Positions 1 to 5,978 of a stretch of DNA of 5,978 nt are shown piece after piece. Within the stretch, counting starts at the first letter, position 1. Each line of letters starts with the position of its first letter. Both the position numbers and the translations under genes were made by a program. Source of the stretch: LMUY01 sp964246185 (GTDB lineage: Bacteria > Pseudomonadota > Alphaproteobacteria > Acetobacterales > Acetobacteraceae); NCBI GenBank assembly GCA_964246185.1, contig CAXTPP010000179.1, positions 1-5,978 of the forward strand, read 5' to 3'. The notes under the pieces were generated by a model. That model did no database searches. It saw nothing but the letters and a program-made list of their open reading frames with translations, and was not told the origin of the DNA.

Positions 1-17
1 TCCCCGCTAGACAACCA

Positions 18-71
18 CCCAGCCCCAGCCCATCACCGCCTGCGACCGTGCAACCCCCAACCCCCGACCCC
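18..71. other. C-rich tract (G-runs on the minus strand)
   Basis: The + strand carries C-runs at 18-20, 23-26 and 29-31, and again at 54-58, 61-65 and 68-71, with 2-base spacers inside each trio. On the minus strand these become two groups of three G-runs. Folding into a four-run G-quadruplex would need runs from both groups and a long central loop, so it is not a canonical motif. The stretch before 48 holds no recognisable promoter, ribosome binding site or gene. The 54-71 runs fall in Pro-rich codons of the following short frame. Confidence 0.35.
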
Positions 72-191
72 GTCGAAGCCCTCATCGCCCGCTGGTCCGC
101 CGCCGGCGGGGCGGAGCGCGCCAATTGCCAGCCGTTCCTGATCGACCTTTGCACCCTCATGGGCGTGCCGCCGTCAGGGACCGCTCGATGA
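48..191 (+). pseudogene. Truncated N-terminus of an MmeI-like DNA methyltransferase (47 codons)
   Basis: This frame begins with GTG at 48 and ends at TGA 189-191. It encodes a short peptide whose core, around residues 10-40, reads EALIARWSAAGGAERANCQP and then FLIDLCTLMGVP. From memory this strongly resembles the extreme N-terminus of large class I SAM-dependent methylases of the MmeI-like group, where an 'xLIxRWxxSGGAERANYxLFLxELCxLLGVPxPDP' stretch opens a protein of roughly 900 residues or more. Here the similarity stops after the GVP, at about 165-175, and none of the three frames downstream continues it. I therefore read it as a remnant left by deletion or replacement. The frame is also open upstream to the window edge, but that part is Pro-rich low complexity. 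No Shine-Dalgarno precedes the GTG. The stop overlaps the next gene's ATG (ATGA, 188-191), so if translated it could couple translation to the main methylase. The alternative is a genuine small leader peptide. Confidence 0.55.
176..180 (+). promoter_or_regulatory. Ribosome binding site of the large methylase
   Basis: AGGGA lies 7 bases before the ATG at 188. It supports that start over the in-frame TTG at 125, which has no comparable site and would add 21 residues lying over the preceding 47-codon frame. Confidence 0.55.
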
Positions 192-3100
192 ACGCAAACC
201 GGAACGCCGGCGTGGCAGGCGGCAGCCTTTTCACCCAGTACTTCCTGGAGGACGGCATCCGCCGAACTCCCGCATACGAATCCTTGGCCGCGGCGGACGT
301 GGCAGGCATCCAGGCCAAGATGGCCCGACGCTGGCGGCAGTTCGCCGCCATGCCGTCCCCGAGCGAGGCTGAAACCGAAGCCGAGTTCATCTTCCCCACC
401 TTGGAGCAGCTCGGGTGGGCGTGGCTGGTGCAGCCTCGCGCCGACGCCCGCCGCCGGGACGTGGCGGACGCCCTCCTGTTCCTGGACGCCGCGGCCAAGG
501 AACGGGCGCTCCGGTTGCAGCCAGCCGCCCGGCTCGGGCATGGGGCCGTCATCGTCGAGAACGAGGCGCGCGCCACCAGGCTGGACCGCGCCCTGTCCGG
601 GTCCGAAGCCCCGGCGACGCAAATCCTGCGCTACATGTCTCGCGCCGAGGTCCATTCGGGCGGCTCCCTCCGCTGGGGCTTGCTCACCAATGGCGCAACC
701 TGGCGGCTCTACTACGGCCGCGGGCGCTCCCGCTCCGAAGACTTCGTGGGAATAGACCTCGCCGCCCTGCTGAACTCGCCGCTGGCGCCCGTGGACCCTC
801 CGCCCGGCGCTCCGCGCGACCACTGGATGCGCGTCTTCCTCCTGCTGTTCCGCCGCGAGGCCTTGGAGCCGGACGGACCCGGCGGCCGCACGTTCCTTGA
901 CGAAGCCATGGACGAAGGCCGCACCTACAAGGCCCGCGTCACGGAAGAGCTTTCGGAGCGCGTGTTCGACAAGGTGTTCCCCGCCCTCGTGCGCGCCTTC
1001 GCCCGAAGCGAAAAGCCCGACCTCGCCAGCGCCGCCTGGCGCGCCGAAGCCCGGGAGGGCGCGATCCGCCTGCTCTACCGGCTGCTGTTCCTGTTCTACG
1101 CCGAGGACCGCGACCTGCTGCCCGTCCGCCATCCCGGTTATGCCGGCTACAGCCTCCGCGGGCTGCGGCAGGAGGCCGCGCGCATCCGGGACGACGGCCA
1201 GCCGGTCTCCAGCACGGCCACGGGCCGCTGGGCGCGCCTGATGGACCTCATGGCCGCCATCGCCGATGGGGAAACCACGCTCGGCCTGCCCGCCTACAAC
1301 GGCGACCTGTTCCGCAACCGCGACGGCGACATCCTCGGCCGCGTGCGCCTGACCGACCAGGAGATGCTGCAGGTCGTGGAAGACATGTCCCGCGAGGCCT
1401 CGCCCGATGGGCCGCGCTGGATCAACTACCGCGACCTCTCCGTGCAGCACCTCGGCACCATCTACGAGCGGCTGCTGGAACACGACGTGGTGCAGGACGG
1501 CCTCGGCGGCATCGCCCTGCGCCCGTCGCCCTATGCCCGCAAGGCAAGCGGCTCGTTCTACACCCGCGAGGAGCTGGTGCAGCTCATCCTGCGCCAAGCC
1601 GTGGCGCCGCTGGTGGCGGAGTGCAACGCCGCCGCCAGCGACCCGGCGGACGCCATCCTCGGCCTGCGCATCTGCGACCCGGCGATGGGCTCGGGCCACT
1701 TCCTCGTCTCCCTCATCGACTATCTCACCGACGCCATCCTGACCGCCATGGCCGATGCGGACGAGGCCCGCCGCTCCCCGCTCGCCGCCCGCATCGTCGA
1801 GGTGCGCCAGCAAATCCTGGACAACGCCGAACGCCAGGGCTGGGCCGTGCTGCAAACCGGCCTGGACGACCGCCACATCGTGCGCCGCATGGTGCTGAAG
1901 CGCTGCATCTTCGGCGTGGACCTGAACCCCATGGCGGTGGAGCTGGCCAAGCTCTCGCTCTGGCTGCACTCCTTCACCGTCGGCGCGCCGCTGAGCTTCC
2001 TCGACCACCACCTGCGCTGCGGCGACAGCCTGTTCGGCGAGTTCGTCGGCAAGGTGCTGACCCGGCTGCAGGAGCAGTACGGGCGGCTGGTCGTCTCCCC
2101 CGCCGTCGCCTCCGCCCAGGCCGCCGCGGCCGGCATGGCAGGCATCGAGGCGCGCTCGGACGCGGACCTGACCGAGGTTTACGCCAGCCGGGACGAGTTC
2201 ATCCAGGTGGAGGCGCAGACAGCGCCGCTGCGGGCGTTCCTCGACCTGTACCACGCCTCCCGCTGGCTGCCGCCCAAGGACGACACAGACAGGCTGGGCC
2301 GCAGCTTCCTGTTCGATGGCAGCTATGGCGACCCGGTGGCCATCGCCAACGGCGCGAGGATGAAGCCCACCGCCGGCAGCGCGGTCATCCGCAAGCCAAC
2401 CGCCGCCAAGCCCGGGATCACCGCCGCCGACGCCTTCGAGGCCGCGCGCGCCTTCATCGAAGCCGCCCGGCCGCTGGTCGCGCAGGGCCGTTTCCTGCAC
2501 TGGGAGGCGGCGTTCCCCGGCGTGTGGCAGGGTTGGGAGAGCGCGGCGCCGCAGGGCGGCTTCCATGCCGTGATCGGCAACCCGCCCTGGGACCGCATCA
2601 AGATGCAGGAGGTCGAATGGTGGGCGGCCCGGCGCGAGGAGGTCGCCGCCATCACCCGCGCTGCGGACCGCAAGACGGCCATCGCCCGCCTGCGCCGGGC
2701 CGGCGACACGCTGGCGGTTGATTACGACCGCGCGGCGTCCCGTGCCGAATCCGCTGCCGAGGTGGCCGCCTTCCTGCCGACGCAGAAGCATGGCGGCAAG
2801 ATCGGCCCGTACCCGATGTACCCGCTGTTCGCCCGCGGCGACGTGAACCTGTACGCCCTGTTCGTCGAGCGCGCCGGGCAGCTGGTCCGCGCCGACGGCA
2901 TCGTGGGCCTGCTGGTCCCCTCCGGCGTGGCGGCGGACAAGGGCGCGGCGGAGTTCTTCAGCAGCATCAGCGGCACCGGACGGCTCGGCGCGCTGCTGGA
3001 CTTCGAGAACCGCCGGCCGGACTACAGCCTTCCGCCGTTCTTCCCCGCCGTGGACAGCCGTTTCAAGTTCTCCGCTTTGGTCCATGGCGGCGTCGCGCGC

Positions 3101-4402
3101 TTCTACCCGCAAGCGCAATGCGCCTTCTTCCAGCAGGACGCGGAAGCCGCCGAGCGCGACGCCTTCGCCATCACCCCGGCCGAGTTCGCGCAGGCCAATC
3201 CCAACACCGGCACCGCCCCGGTGTTCCGCTCGCCGCGGGACGCGCGGCTGGTGCTCGGCATCTACGCCCGCCTGCCCGTGCTGCTGGACCGCCGGGCCAC
3301 GCCGCCGCGCCCGCTCTACCCGGTGGCGTATGCGCGGCAGTTCGACATGACCAACGACAGCAGGCTGTTCCGCACCGCCGACGAGCTGGAGGCGGACGGC
3401 GCCTACCCGGTGGCCGACGGCGCGTGGGAGAAGGGCAACACCCGCTTCCTGCCGCTCATGGTGGGCCGCTCGGTCCACCTGTTCGACCACCGCTATGCCT
3501 CCGTGCTGGAGGAAGATTCGGAGGCGGTCGCGGATGGCGACGACCTGGATGCAACGATTGGGGAACCGACCCGGCGCGCCACCCGCAGCCGCAACGTCCA
3601 CCGGCCTTTCTCAAGCGGCGTAGCCACGCCCGAGCAGCACGAAGACCCGGCTTTCACTCCCCAACCTCGCCATTGGGTCGCGCAGGCCGACCTCGTGGAA
3701 CGATGGCCGGAGAACCTTGAATGGGCGGTCGGGTTCCGGGACATCACCAGCCCAACGAACGTGCGGACCATGATCGCCTGCGTCGTGCCCTACGCGGCGT
3801 TCGGCAACGTCCTGCCGCTGCTCCTTCCGGAGCAACCTGATAAACCGAAGGGAAAGCCTAATCCCGCTGCGATGGAGGCATGGCGGACAGCCTGCCGGGC
3901 CTTGGTCGCACGCTACAAGGAGTCGGCGGCGCTGCTCGTGGCGAACCTGGGCGCTCTCGTGTTCGACTACGTGGCCCGCAACAAGGTGCAGTCCGTCCAC
4001 TTGAACTCATACGTCGTGGAACAGCTCCCGATGGTGCCCCGTACGGGATTCGCCCGCCGCTTCGGCCAGCGCAGCGCGGAGGAGATCGTGCGCGGGGAGG
4101 TGCTGGCGCTGAGCTACACCTCGCACGCCCTCGCCCCCTTCGCCCGCGACCAGGGCTGCGCCGGCGCCCCCTTCGCCTGGGACGAGGAGGACCGCCTGCG
4201 CCGCCGTGCCCGCCTGGATGCCGTGTTCATGCTGCTCTACGGCCTGGACCAGGCCGACGCCCGGCATGTCCTCGACAGCTTCCCCATCGTGCGGCGCGAG
4301 CAGGAAGCCCGCTACGGCGGCCGCTACCGCACCCGGGATCTCGTGCTGCGCACCATGGCCGCGATGGAAGCGGGCAACCCGGACGCGAGGATCGCCGGCT
4401 GA
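188..4402 (+). CDS. Eco57I-type N6-adenine DNA methyltransferase with nuclease-like N-terminus (putative type IIG R-M or defence methylase)
   Basis: This 1404-residue cytoplasmic protein is predicted to transfer a methyl group from SAM to N6 of adenine in a specific DNA site, and possibly to cut unmodified DNA. The domains run in this order. Residues 57-175 resemble the PD-(D/E)XK region of type IIG enzymes, with the SEAETEAEFIFPTLEQLGW helix, RDVADALLF (Asp94), VIVENEA (Glu124, Glu126) and LRWGLLTNGATWRLY. A helical part follows, with LLYRLLFLFYAEDRDLLPV near 295-313. The methylase core has motif X-like GSFYTREELV (455-464), SAM-binding DPAMGSGHFL (497-506), IFGVDLNPMAVELAKLSLW (574-592), GDSLFG (612-617), catalytic NPPW (798-801) and GLLVPSG (907-913). 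Residues about 1010-1290 form the likely target-recognition region, with a TaqI/Eco57I-like 'NKVQSVHLNSYVVEQLPM' segment (1265-1282). The C-terminus keeps the family's LYGLDQADARHVLDSFPIVR. The start at 188 has AGGGA 7 bases upstream. The usual Lys of the nuclease E-x-K is Glu126, so cleavage is uncertain. The NPPWDRIKMQEVEWW context also resembles DISARM DrmMI-like methylases, and no partner gene is visible to separate the options. Confidence 0.9.
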   Translation: MNANRNAGVAGGSLFTQYFLEDGIRRTPAYESLAAADVAGIQAKMARRWRQFAAMPSPSEAETEAEFIFPTLEQLGWAWLVQPRADARRRDVADALLFLDAAAKERALRLQPAARLGHGAVIVENEARATRLDRALSGSEAPATQILRYMSRAEVHSGGSLRWGLLTNGATWRLYYGRGRSRSEDFVGIDLAALLNSPLAPVDPPPGAPRDHWMRVFLLLFRREALEPDGPGGRTFLDEAMDEGRTYKARVTEELSERVFDKVFPALVRAFARSEKPDLASAAWRAEAREGAIRLLYRLLFLFYAEDRDLLPVRHPGYAGYSLRGLRQEAARIRDDGQPVSSTATGRWARLMDLMAAIADGETTLGLPAYNGDLFRNRDGDILGRVRLTDQEMLQVVEDMSREASPDGPRWINYRDLSVQHLGTIYERLLEHDVVQDGLGGIALRPSPYARKASGSFYTREELVQLILRQAVAPLVAECNAAASDPADAILGLRICDPAMGSGHFLVSLIDYLTDAILTAMADADEARRSPLAARIVEVRQQILDNAERQGWAVLQTGLDDRHIVRRMVLKRCIFGVDLNPMAVELAKLSLWLHSFTVGAPLSFLDHHLRCGDSLFGEFVGKVLTRLQEQYGRLVVSPAVASAQAAAAGMAGIEARSDADLTEVYASRDEFIQVEAQTAPLRAFLDLYHASRWLPPKDDTDRLGRSFLFDGSYGDPVAIANGARMKPTAGSAVIRKPTAAKPGITAADAFEAARAFIEAARPLVAQGRFLHWEAAFPGVWQGWESAAPQGGFHAVIGNPPWDRIKMQEVEWWAARREEVAAITRAADRKTAIARLRRAGDTLAVDYDRAASRAESAAEVAAFLPTQKHGGKIGPYPMYPLFARGDVNLYALFVERAGQLVRADGIVGLLVPSGVAADKGAAEFFSSISGTGRLGALLDFENRRPDYSLPPFFPAVDSRFKFSALVHGGVARFYPQAQCAFFQQDAEAAERDAFAITPAEFAQANPNTGTAPVFRSPRDARLVLGIYARLPVLLDRRATPPRPLYPVAYARQFDMTNDSRLFRTADELEADGAYPVADGAWEKGNTRFLPLMVGRSVHLFDHRYASVLEEDSEAVADGDDLDATIGEPTRRATRSRNVHRPFSSGVATPEQHEDPAFTPQPRHWVAQADLVERWPENLEWAVGFRDITSPTNVRTMIACVVPYAAFGNVLPLLLPEQPDKPKGKPNPAAMEAWRTACRALVARYKESAALLVANLGALVFDYVARNKVQSVHLNSYVVEQLPMVPRTGFARRFGQRSAEEIVRGEVLALSYTSHALAPFARDQGCAGAPFAWDEEDRLRRRARLDAVFMLLYGLDQADARHVLDSFPIVRREQEARYGGRYRTRDLVLRTMAAMEAGNPDARIAG

Positions 4403-4422
4403 ACCGGCGCCCTGCACGCCGG
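4393..4422 (+). terminator. Overlapping GC hairpins at the end of the methylase gene
   Basis: Three matching hexamers occur here: CGCCGG (4393-4398), CCGGCG (4404-4409) and CGCCGG (4417-4422). The middle one can pair with either neighbour. The first pairing gives a 6-bp stem with a 5-base loop across the TGA stop, and the second a 6-bp stem with a 7-base loop. There is no T-tract after either, so this is not a standard intrinsic terminator. It may be a weak pause or 3'-end stabiliser, or chance in such GC-rich DNA. Confidence 0.25.
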
Positions 4423-4466
4423 GTCGCTGTCGACGTTCGGTCACGCTGCAACCACAGCCTGCCCAA

Positions 4467-4495
4467 TTGGAGCAAACATCATTGGCTGCTAACAT
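4467..4495 (+). promoter_or_regulatory. Candidate sigma70 promoter for the secreted protein gene
   Basis: TTGGAG at 4467-4472 (-35-like) and TAACAT at 4490-4495 (-10-like, 4 of 6 consensus bases) are separated by exactly 17 bases. They sit in a local AT-rich island that stands out from the surrounding DNA. Transcription would start near 4502, giving a leader of about 34 bases before the ATG at 4536. An 8-bp palindrome, CCAATTGG (4463-4470), overlaps the -35 element and could be an operator, though it is short. The -35 match is only moderate. Confidence 0.4.
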
Positions 4496-4523
4496 CGCCC
4501 CGCATCCGCCAGGGCGGCCGTGC

Positions 4524-4529
4524 AGAGGA
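4524..4529 (+). promoter_or_regulatory. Ribosome binding site of the secreted protein gene
   Basis: AGAGGA lies 6 bases before the ATG at 4536. The frame is open far upstream, to 4206 within the methylase gene. This site, together with the signal peptide that follows at once, fixes the true start. Confidence 0.65.
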
Positions 4530-4535
4530 CGAACC

Positions 4536-5837
4536 ATGCGCCGCGAACCCGCCAAGCCCGCGGCCCTCGTCCTGAGCCTGGCCGCCCTGCTCGGCGCGAC
4601 GGCGGCGCTGGCCCAGCCCATCCCCGGCGGGCCGGCGGGGCCGTTGGCGATCCTGCCCATGACCAGCATCGGCCTGGACGGCGTGGGATACTTCTCGGAC
4701 CCGGTGCCGGTGCGCCTCGCCCCTTCCGGCAAGAGGCGGGTGCAGGTGTTCTCCGGCACCACCAAGGCGGTGATGGGTTGCGCCGATCCCGTGTCGCCGC
4801 GGTGCTTCTCCTGGACGCGGGTGGTCATCGACCCTGGCGGGCTGCGCGCCCAGATCGCCGCCGCCGGCGCCAGCGTCACCAACTTCCAGAACCTCGACCT
4901 GTTCCAGGACGACGCCGGCGGGTGGCACGCGGTGCTGGGCATCGGCGTCCACACCCCGGCGCACCCGGACCACTGGACGGTGCTGGTCCACGCGCACCCG
5001 GCCCCAGACGCCGCTTCTCACGCTGGCCCCGCGCCGCTGGCCTGGTCGGCGGACGCCGTGCTCTCAGGCTCGTTCTCGAAGCCGGTGGATGGCAACTACG
5101 ACGGCAAGTATTTCGAGGACGAAGGCCGGCTCTACCTGCTGTACGTCAAGAATCTCGCGCCCGCCCCCGCCCTGCGCAACGGCATCGTGCTCCAGGCCAT
5201 GCTGTCGCCGACGCAGCCTGCGCCGGAAGCCCCGGCCGTCCTGCTGACGCCGGGCGACCGGTTCGGCCCGCTCGCCTCCGAAGGCTACGGCCAGACCCGG
5301 GCCAAGCTGGTCGAAGCGCCGTACCTCGCCCGCATCGCCGGCAAGTACGCGCTGATCTACTCCACCGGCGCCTACCAGCAAGCCGACTACAAGGCCGGCG
5401 TGGCCTGGTCAGACACCCTGTTGCCGACCCAAGGCCGGCGTTACCGCAAGGTGCTGGAACCTGACGCGCAGGGCCTGTGGGGTCCGCCGGGCCGCCCCGA
5501 GGTGCGCTACCTGCTGCAATCGCAGCAGCCAGGCTGGCCCAACTTCACCGGCAACCAGGTGATCAGCCCCGGCGTCGCCTCGGCCGTCCCCGGGCTGGGC
5601 GCCGGGCTGAGCGCCGGGCTGAGCGCCGGGCTGAGCGCGGGCCTGGGCCGGGCTTGGGGCCTGTCGTTCGCCGGCTACGACCCCGCCGACCGGCCTCAAT
5701 CGTCCCCCGGCGTGGCGCTGGGCGACCACCGCCGGCCGTACTACGTGCGGCTGCAGGTGACGGTCCCGCCGGGTCAGGCGGTGGCGGGCGCGTCCGACGC
5801 CGAACTCGCCACCTGGCTGCAGCCCGACCCGCAGTGA
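4536..5837 (+). CDS. Secreted GH43-like beta-propeller protein (putative glycoside hydrolase)
   Basis: This 433-residue protein begins with a clear Sec signal peptide: a basic start (Arg2, Arg3, Lys7), a hydrophobic stretch at about 9-24 and an ALA|Q cleavage site after residue 26. The mature protein should be periplasmic or extracellular. It shows blade-like repeats of the kind found in five-bladed beta-propeller glycosidases (GH43/GH32/GH62 clans): GYFSDPVPVRL (51-61), GNYDGKYFEDEGRLYLLYVK (187-205... in part) and LVEAPYLARIAGKYALIYST (258-277). By analogy with GH43, Asp55 could be the base, Asp189 the pKa-modulating Asp and Glu260 the acid. This is inference from local resemblance, and the substrate, perhaps an arabinan- or xylan-type sugar, cannot be told. 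Cys82 and Cys90 are the only cysteines and could form a disulfide after export. Residues 352-371 are a Gly-Leu-Ser-Ala repeat. The gene follows the methylase by 133 bases with its own promoter candidate, so it is probably a separate transcription unit. It could also be an inactive propeller. Confidence 0.75.
   Translation: MRREPAKPAALVLSLAALLGATAALAQPIPGGPAGPLAILPMTSIGLDGVGYFSDPVPVRLAPSGKRRVQVFSGTTKAVMGCADPVSPRCFSWTRVVIDPGGLRAQIAAAGASVTNFQNLDLFQDDAGGWHAVLGIGVHTPAHPDHWTVLVHAHPAPDAASHAGPAPLAWSADAVLSGSFSKPVDGNYDGKYFEDEGRLYLLYVKNLAPAPALRNGIVLQAMLSPTQPAPEAPAVLLTPGDRFGPLASEGYGQTRAKLVEAPYLARIAGKYALIYSTGAYQQADYKAGVAWSDTLLPTQGRRYRKVLEPDAQGLWGPPGRPEVRYLLQSQQPGWPNFTGNQVISPGVASAVPGLGAGLSAGLSAGLSAGLGRAWGLSFAGYDPADRPQSSPGVALGDHRRPYYVRLQVTVPPGQAVAGASDAELATWLQPDPQ
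5589..5648 (+). repeat. 12-bp in-frame tandem repeat (GLSA units)
   Basis: Three perfect copies of GCCGGGCTGAGC (5601-5612, 5613-5624, 5625-5636) are flanked by one degenerate copy on each side (CCCGGGCTGGGC at 5589-5600 and GCGGGCCTGGGC at 5637-5648). The unit is four codons long, so changes in copy number keep the frame. The product is PGLG-(AGLS)x3-AGLG at residues 352-371 of the secreted protein, probably an inserted flexible loop between propeller strands. Confidence 0.9.
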
Positions 5838-5903
5838 CGCGATCGCCCGCCGAAACCCACCGCCATCGACATGAGGCTTGCGGACTGCCCCTCGCCTGTG
5901 GTT

Positions 5904-5921
5904 TATGTTCGGCATATGTTC
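5904..5921 (+). promoter_or_regulatory. Direct repeat TATGTTC x2 with possible -10 element before the last gene
   Basis: TATGTTC occurs at 5904-5910 and again at 5915-5921, 11 bases apart (one helical turn). The first copy contains TATGTT, a -10-like TANNNT box that ends 6 bases before the ATG at 5916. TTGCGG at 5878-5883 would be a poor -35, with a 20-base spacer. There is no purine-rich ribosome binding site before 5916, so a leaderless transcript starting at the ATG is possible. The repeat could also be a short regulator half-site pair, or chance. The rest of 5838-5915 shows nothing else I can support. Confidence 0.25.
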
Positions 5922-5978
5922 CATCCGCCCTCCACCGAGCCGCCCGACCCCGCCGACGAGGCGGCGGCCTACACCGCC
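5916..5978 (+). CDS. Start of an unidentified protein, cut by the window edge
   Basis: Only 21 codons are visible from ATG 5916: MFHPPSTEPPDPADEAAAYTA. The stretch is Pro- and acid-rich and then turns into what looks like the start of an Ala-rich helix, with third positions mostly G or C as in the other genes. I do not recognise the family. The other ATG at 5905 opens a frame that reads as a run of Pro and Arg, typical of a shadow frame, so 5916 is preferred. No function can be given. Confidence 0.45.
   Translation, partial: MFHPPSTEPPDPADEAAAYTA

Noticed and set aside
125..187. Upstream TTG start adding 21 residues to the methylase
   Set aside because: It has no ribosome binding site and the added residues (PAVPDRPLHPHGRAAV...) look like shadow translation of the preceding frame. 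The ATG at 188 has AGGGA at good spacing and leads straight into the family's LFTQYFLEDGIR start.
2363..2422. Short internal repeat-like segment KPTAGSA/KPTAAKP in the methylase
   Set aside because: It is only a pair of imperfect short matches in a Thr/Ala/Lys-rich linker before motif IV. There is no DNA-level repeat to support duplication.
1621..2721. Long + strand open frame (366 codons) inside the methylase gene
   Set aside because: It is a +1-type shadow of the methylase: its translation is an Arg/Pro/Gly-rich low-complexity string with no domain motif, while the methylase frame through the same bases carries motifs I and IV.
4206..4535. N-terminal extension of the secreted protein frame back to 4206
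   Set aside because: The extension overlaps the end of the methylase gene and would bury the signal peptide. The ATG at 4536 has AGAGGA in front and begins with a clean signal peptide.
4007..4954. Minus strand open frame of 315 codons spanning the intergenic region
   Set aside because: It crosses the end of one well-supported gene and the start of another on the opposite strand, and its product has no recognisable domain. Long antisense frames are expected at this GC content.
1..5978. CRISPR array, tRNA, rRNA, transposase or attachment site
   Set aside because: I saw no spaced repeats of CRISPR type, no cloverleaf-like segment, no transposase motifs and no long terminal inverted or direct repeats. 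The absence of a tRNA is by eye only.

Overview
This is a very GC-rich window (roughly 70% G+C by eye, with G or C at most third codon positions). It has long spurious ORFs on both strands and shadow frames full of Arg, Pro and Ala. That fits a high-GC proteobacterium, perhaps an alphaproteobacterium of the Acetobacteraceae/Rhodospirillales kind. No rRNA, tRNA or other marker gene is present, so this placement is tentative. All genes I can support lie on the + strand. Layout: positions 1-47 are a C-rich leader, with several C3-C5 runs continuing to about 71 inside the next frame. Positions 48-191 hold a 47-codon reading frame that looks like only the N-terminal tip of a different DNA methyltransferase (MmeI-like, class I SAM-dependent). 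Its stop codon overlaps the start of the main gene in an ATGA. Positions 188-4402 hold one 1404-residue protein. It combines a PD-(D/E)XK-like N-terminal region, a full Eco57I-type N6-adenine methyltransferase core (motif I DPAMGSGHFL, motif IV NPPW) and a C-terminal target-recognition region, which is the layout of a type IIG restriction-modification enzyme or a DISARM/BREX-style defence methylase. A 133-bp gap (4403-4535) carries overlapping GC-rich hairpins, a plausible sigma70 promoter and a good ribosome binding site. Positions 4536-5837 encode a secreted 433-residue protein that resembles a GH43-like five-bladed beta-propeller and contains a short in-frame 12-bp tandem repeat. A last gap (5838-5915) leads to the first 21 codons of a gene running off the right edge. 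The methylase appears to be a self-contained defence or epigenetic gene inserted beside ordinary metabolic genes. The secreted protein has its own promoter and signal peptide and shows no functional link to it. The points most worth a second look are the scar of a second methylase fused by ATGA to the main one, the Glu-x-Glu in place of Glu-x-Lys in the nuclease-like motif, and a block of shifted codon usage over the specificity region that suggests recombination. I see no sign of a wholly new multi-gene system inside this window. The genes to the left, which are not shown, would decide whether the methylase belongs to a larger defence cluster.
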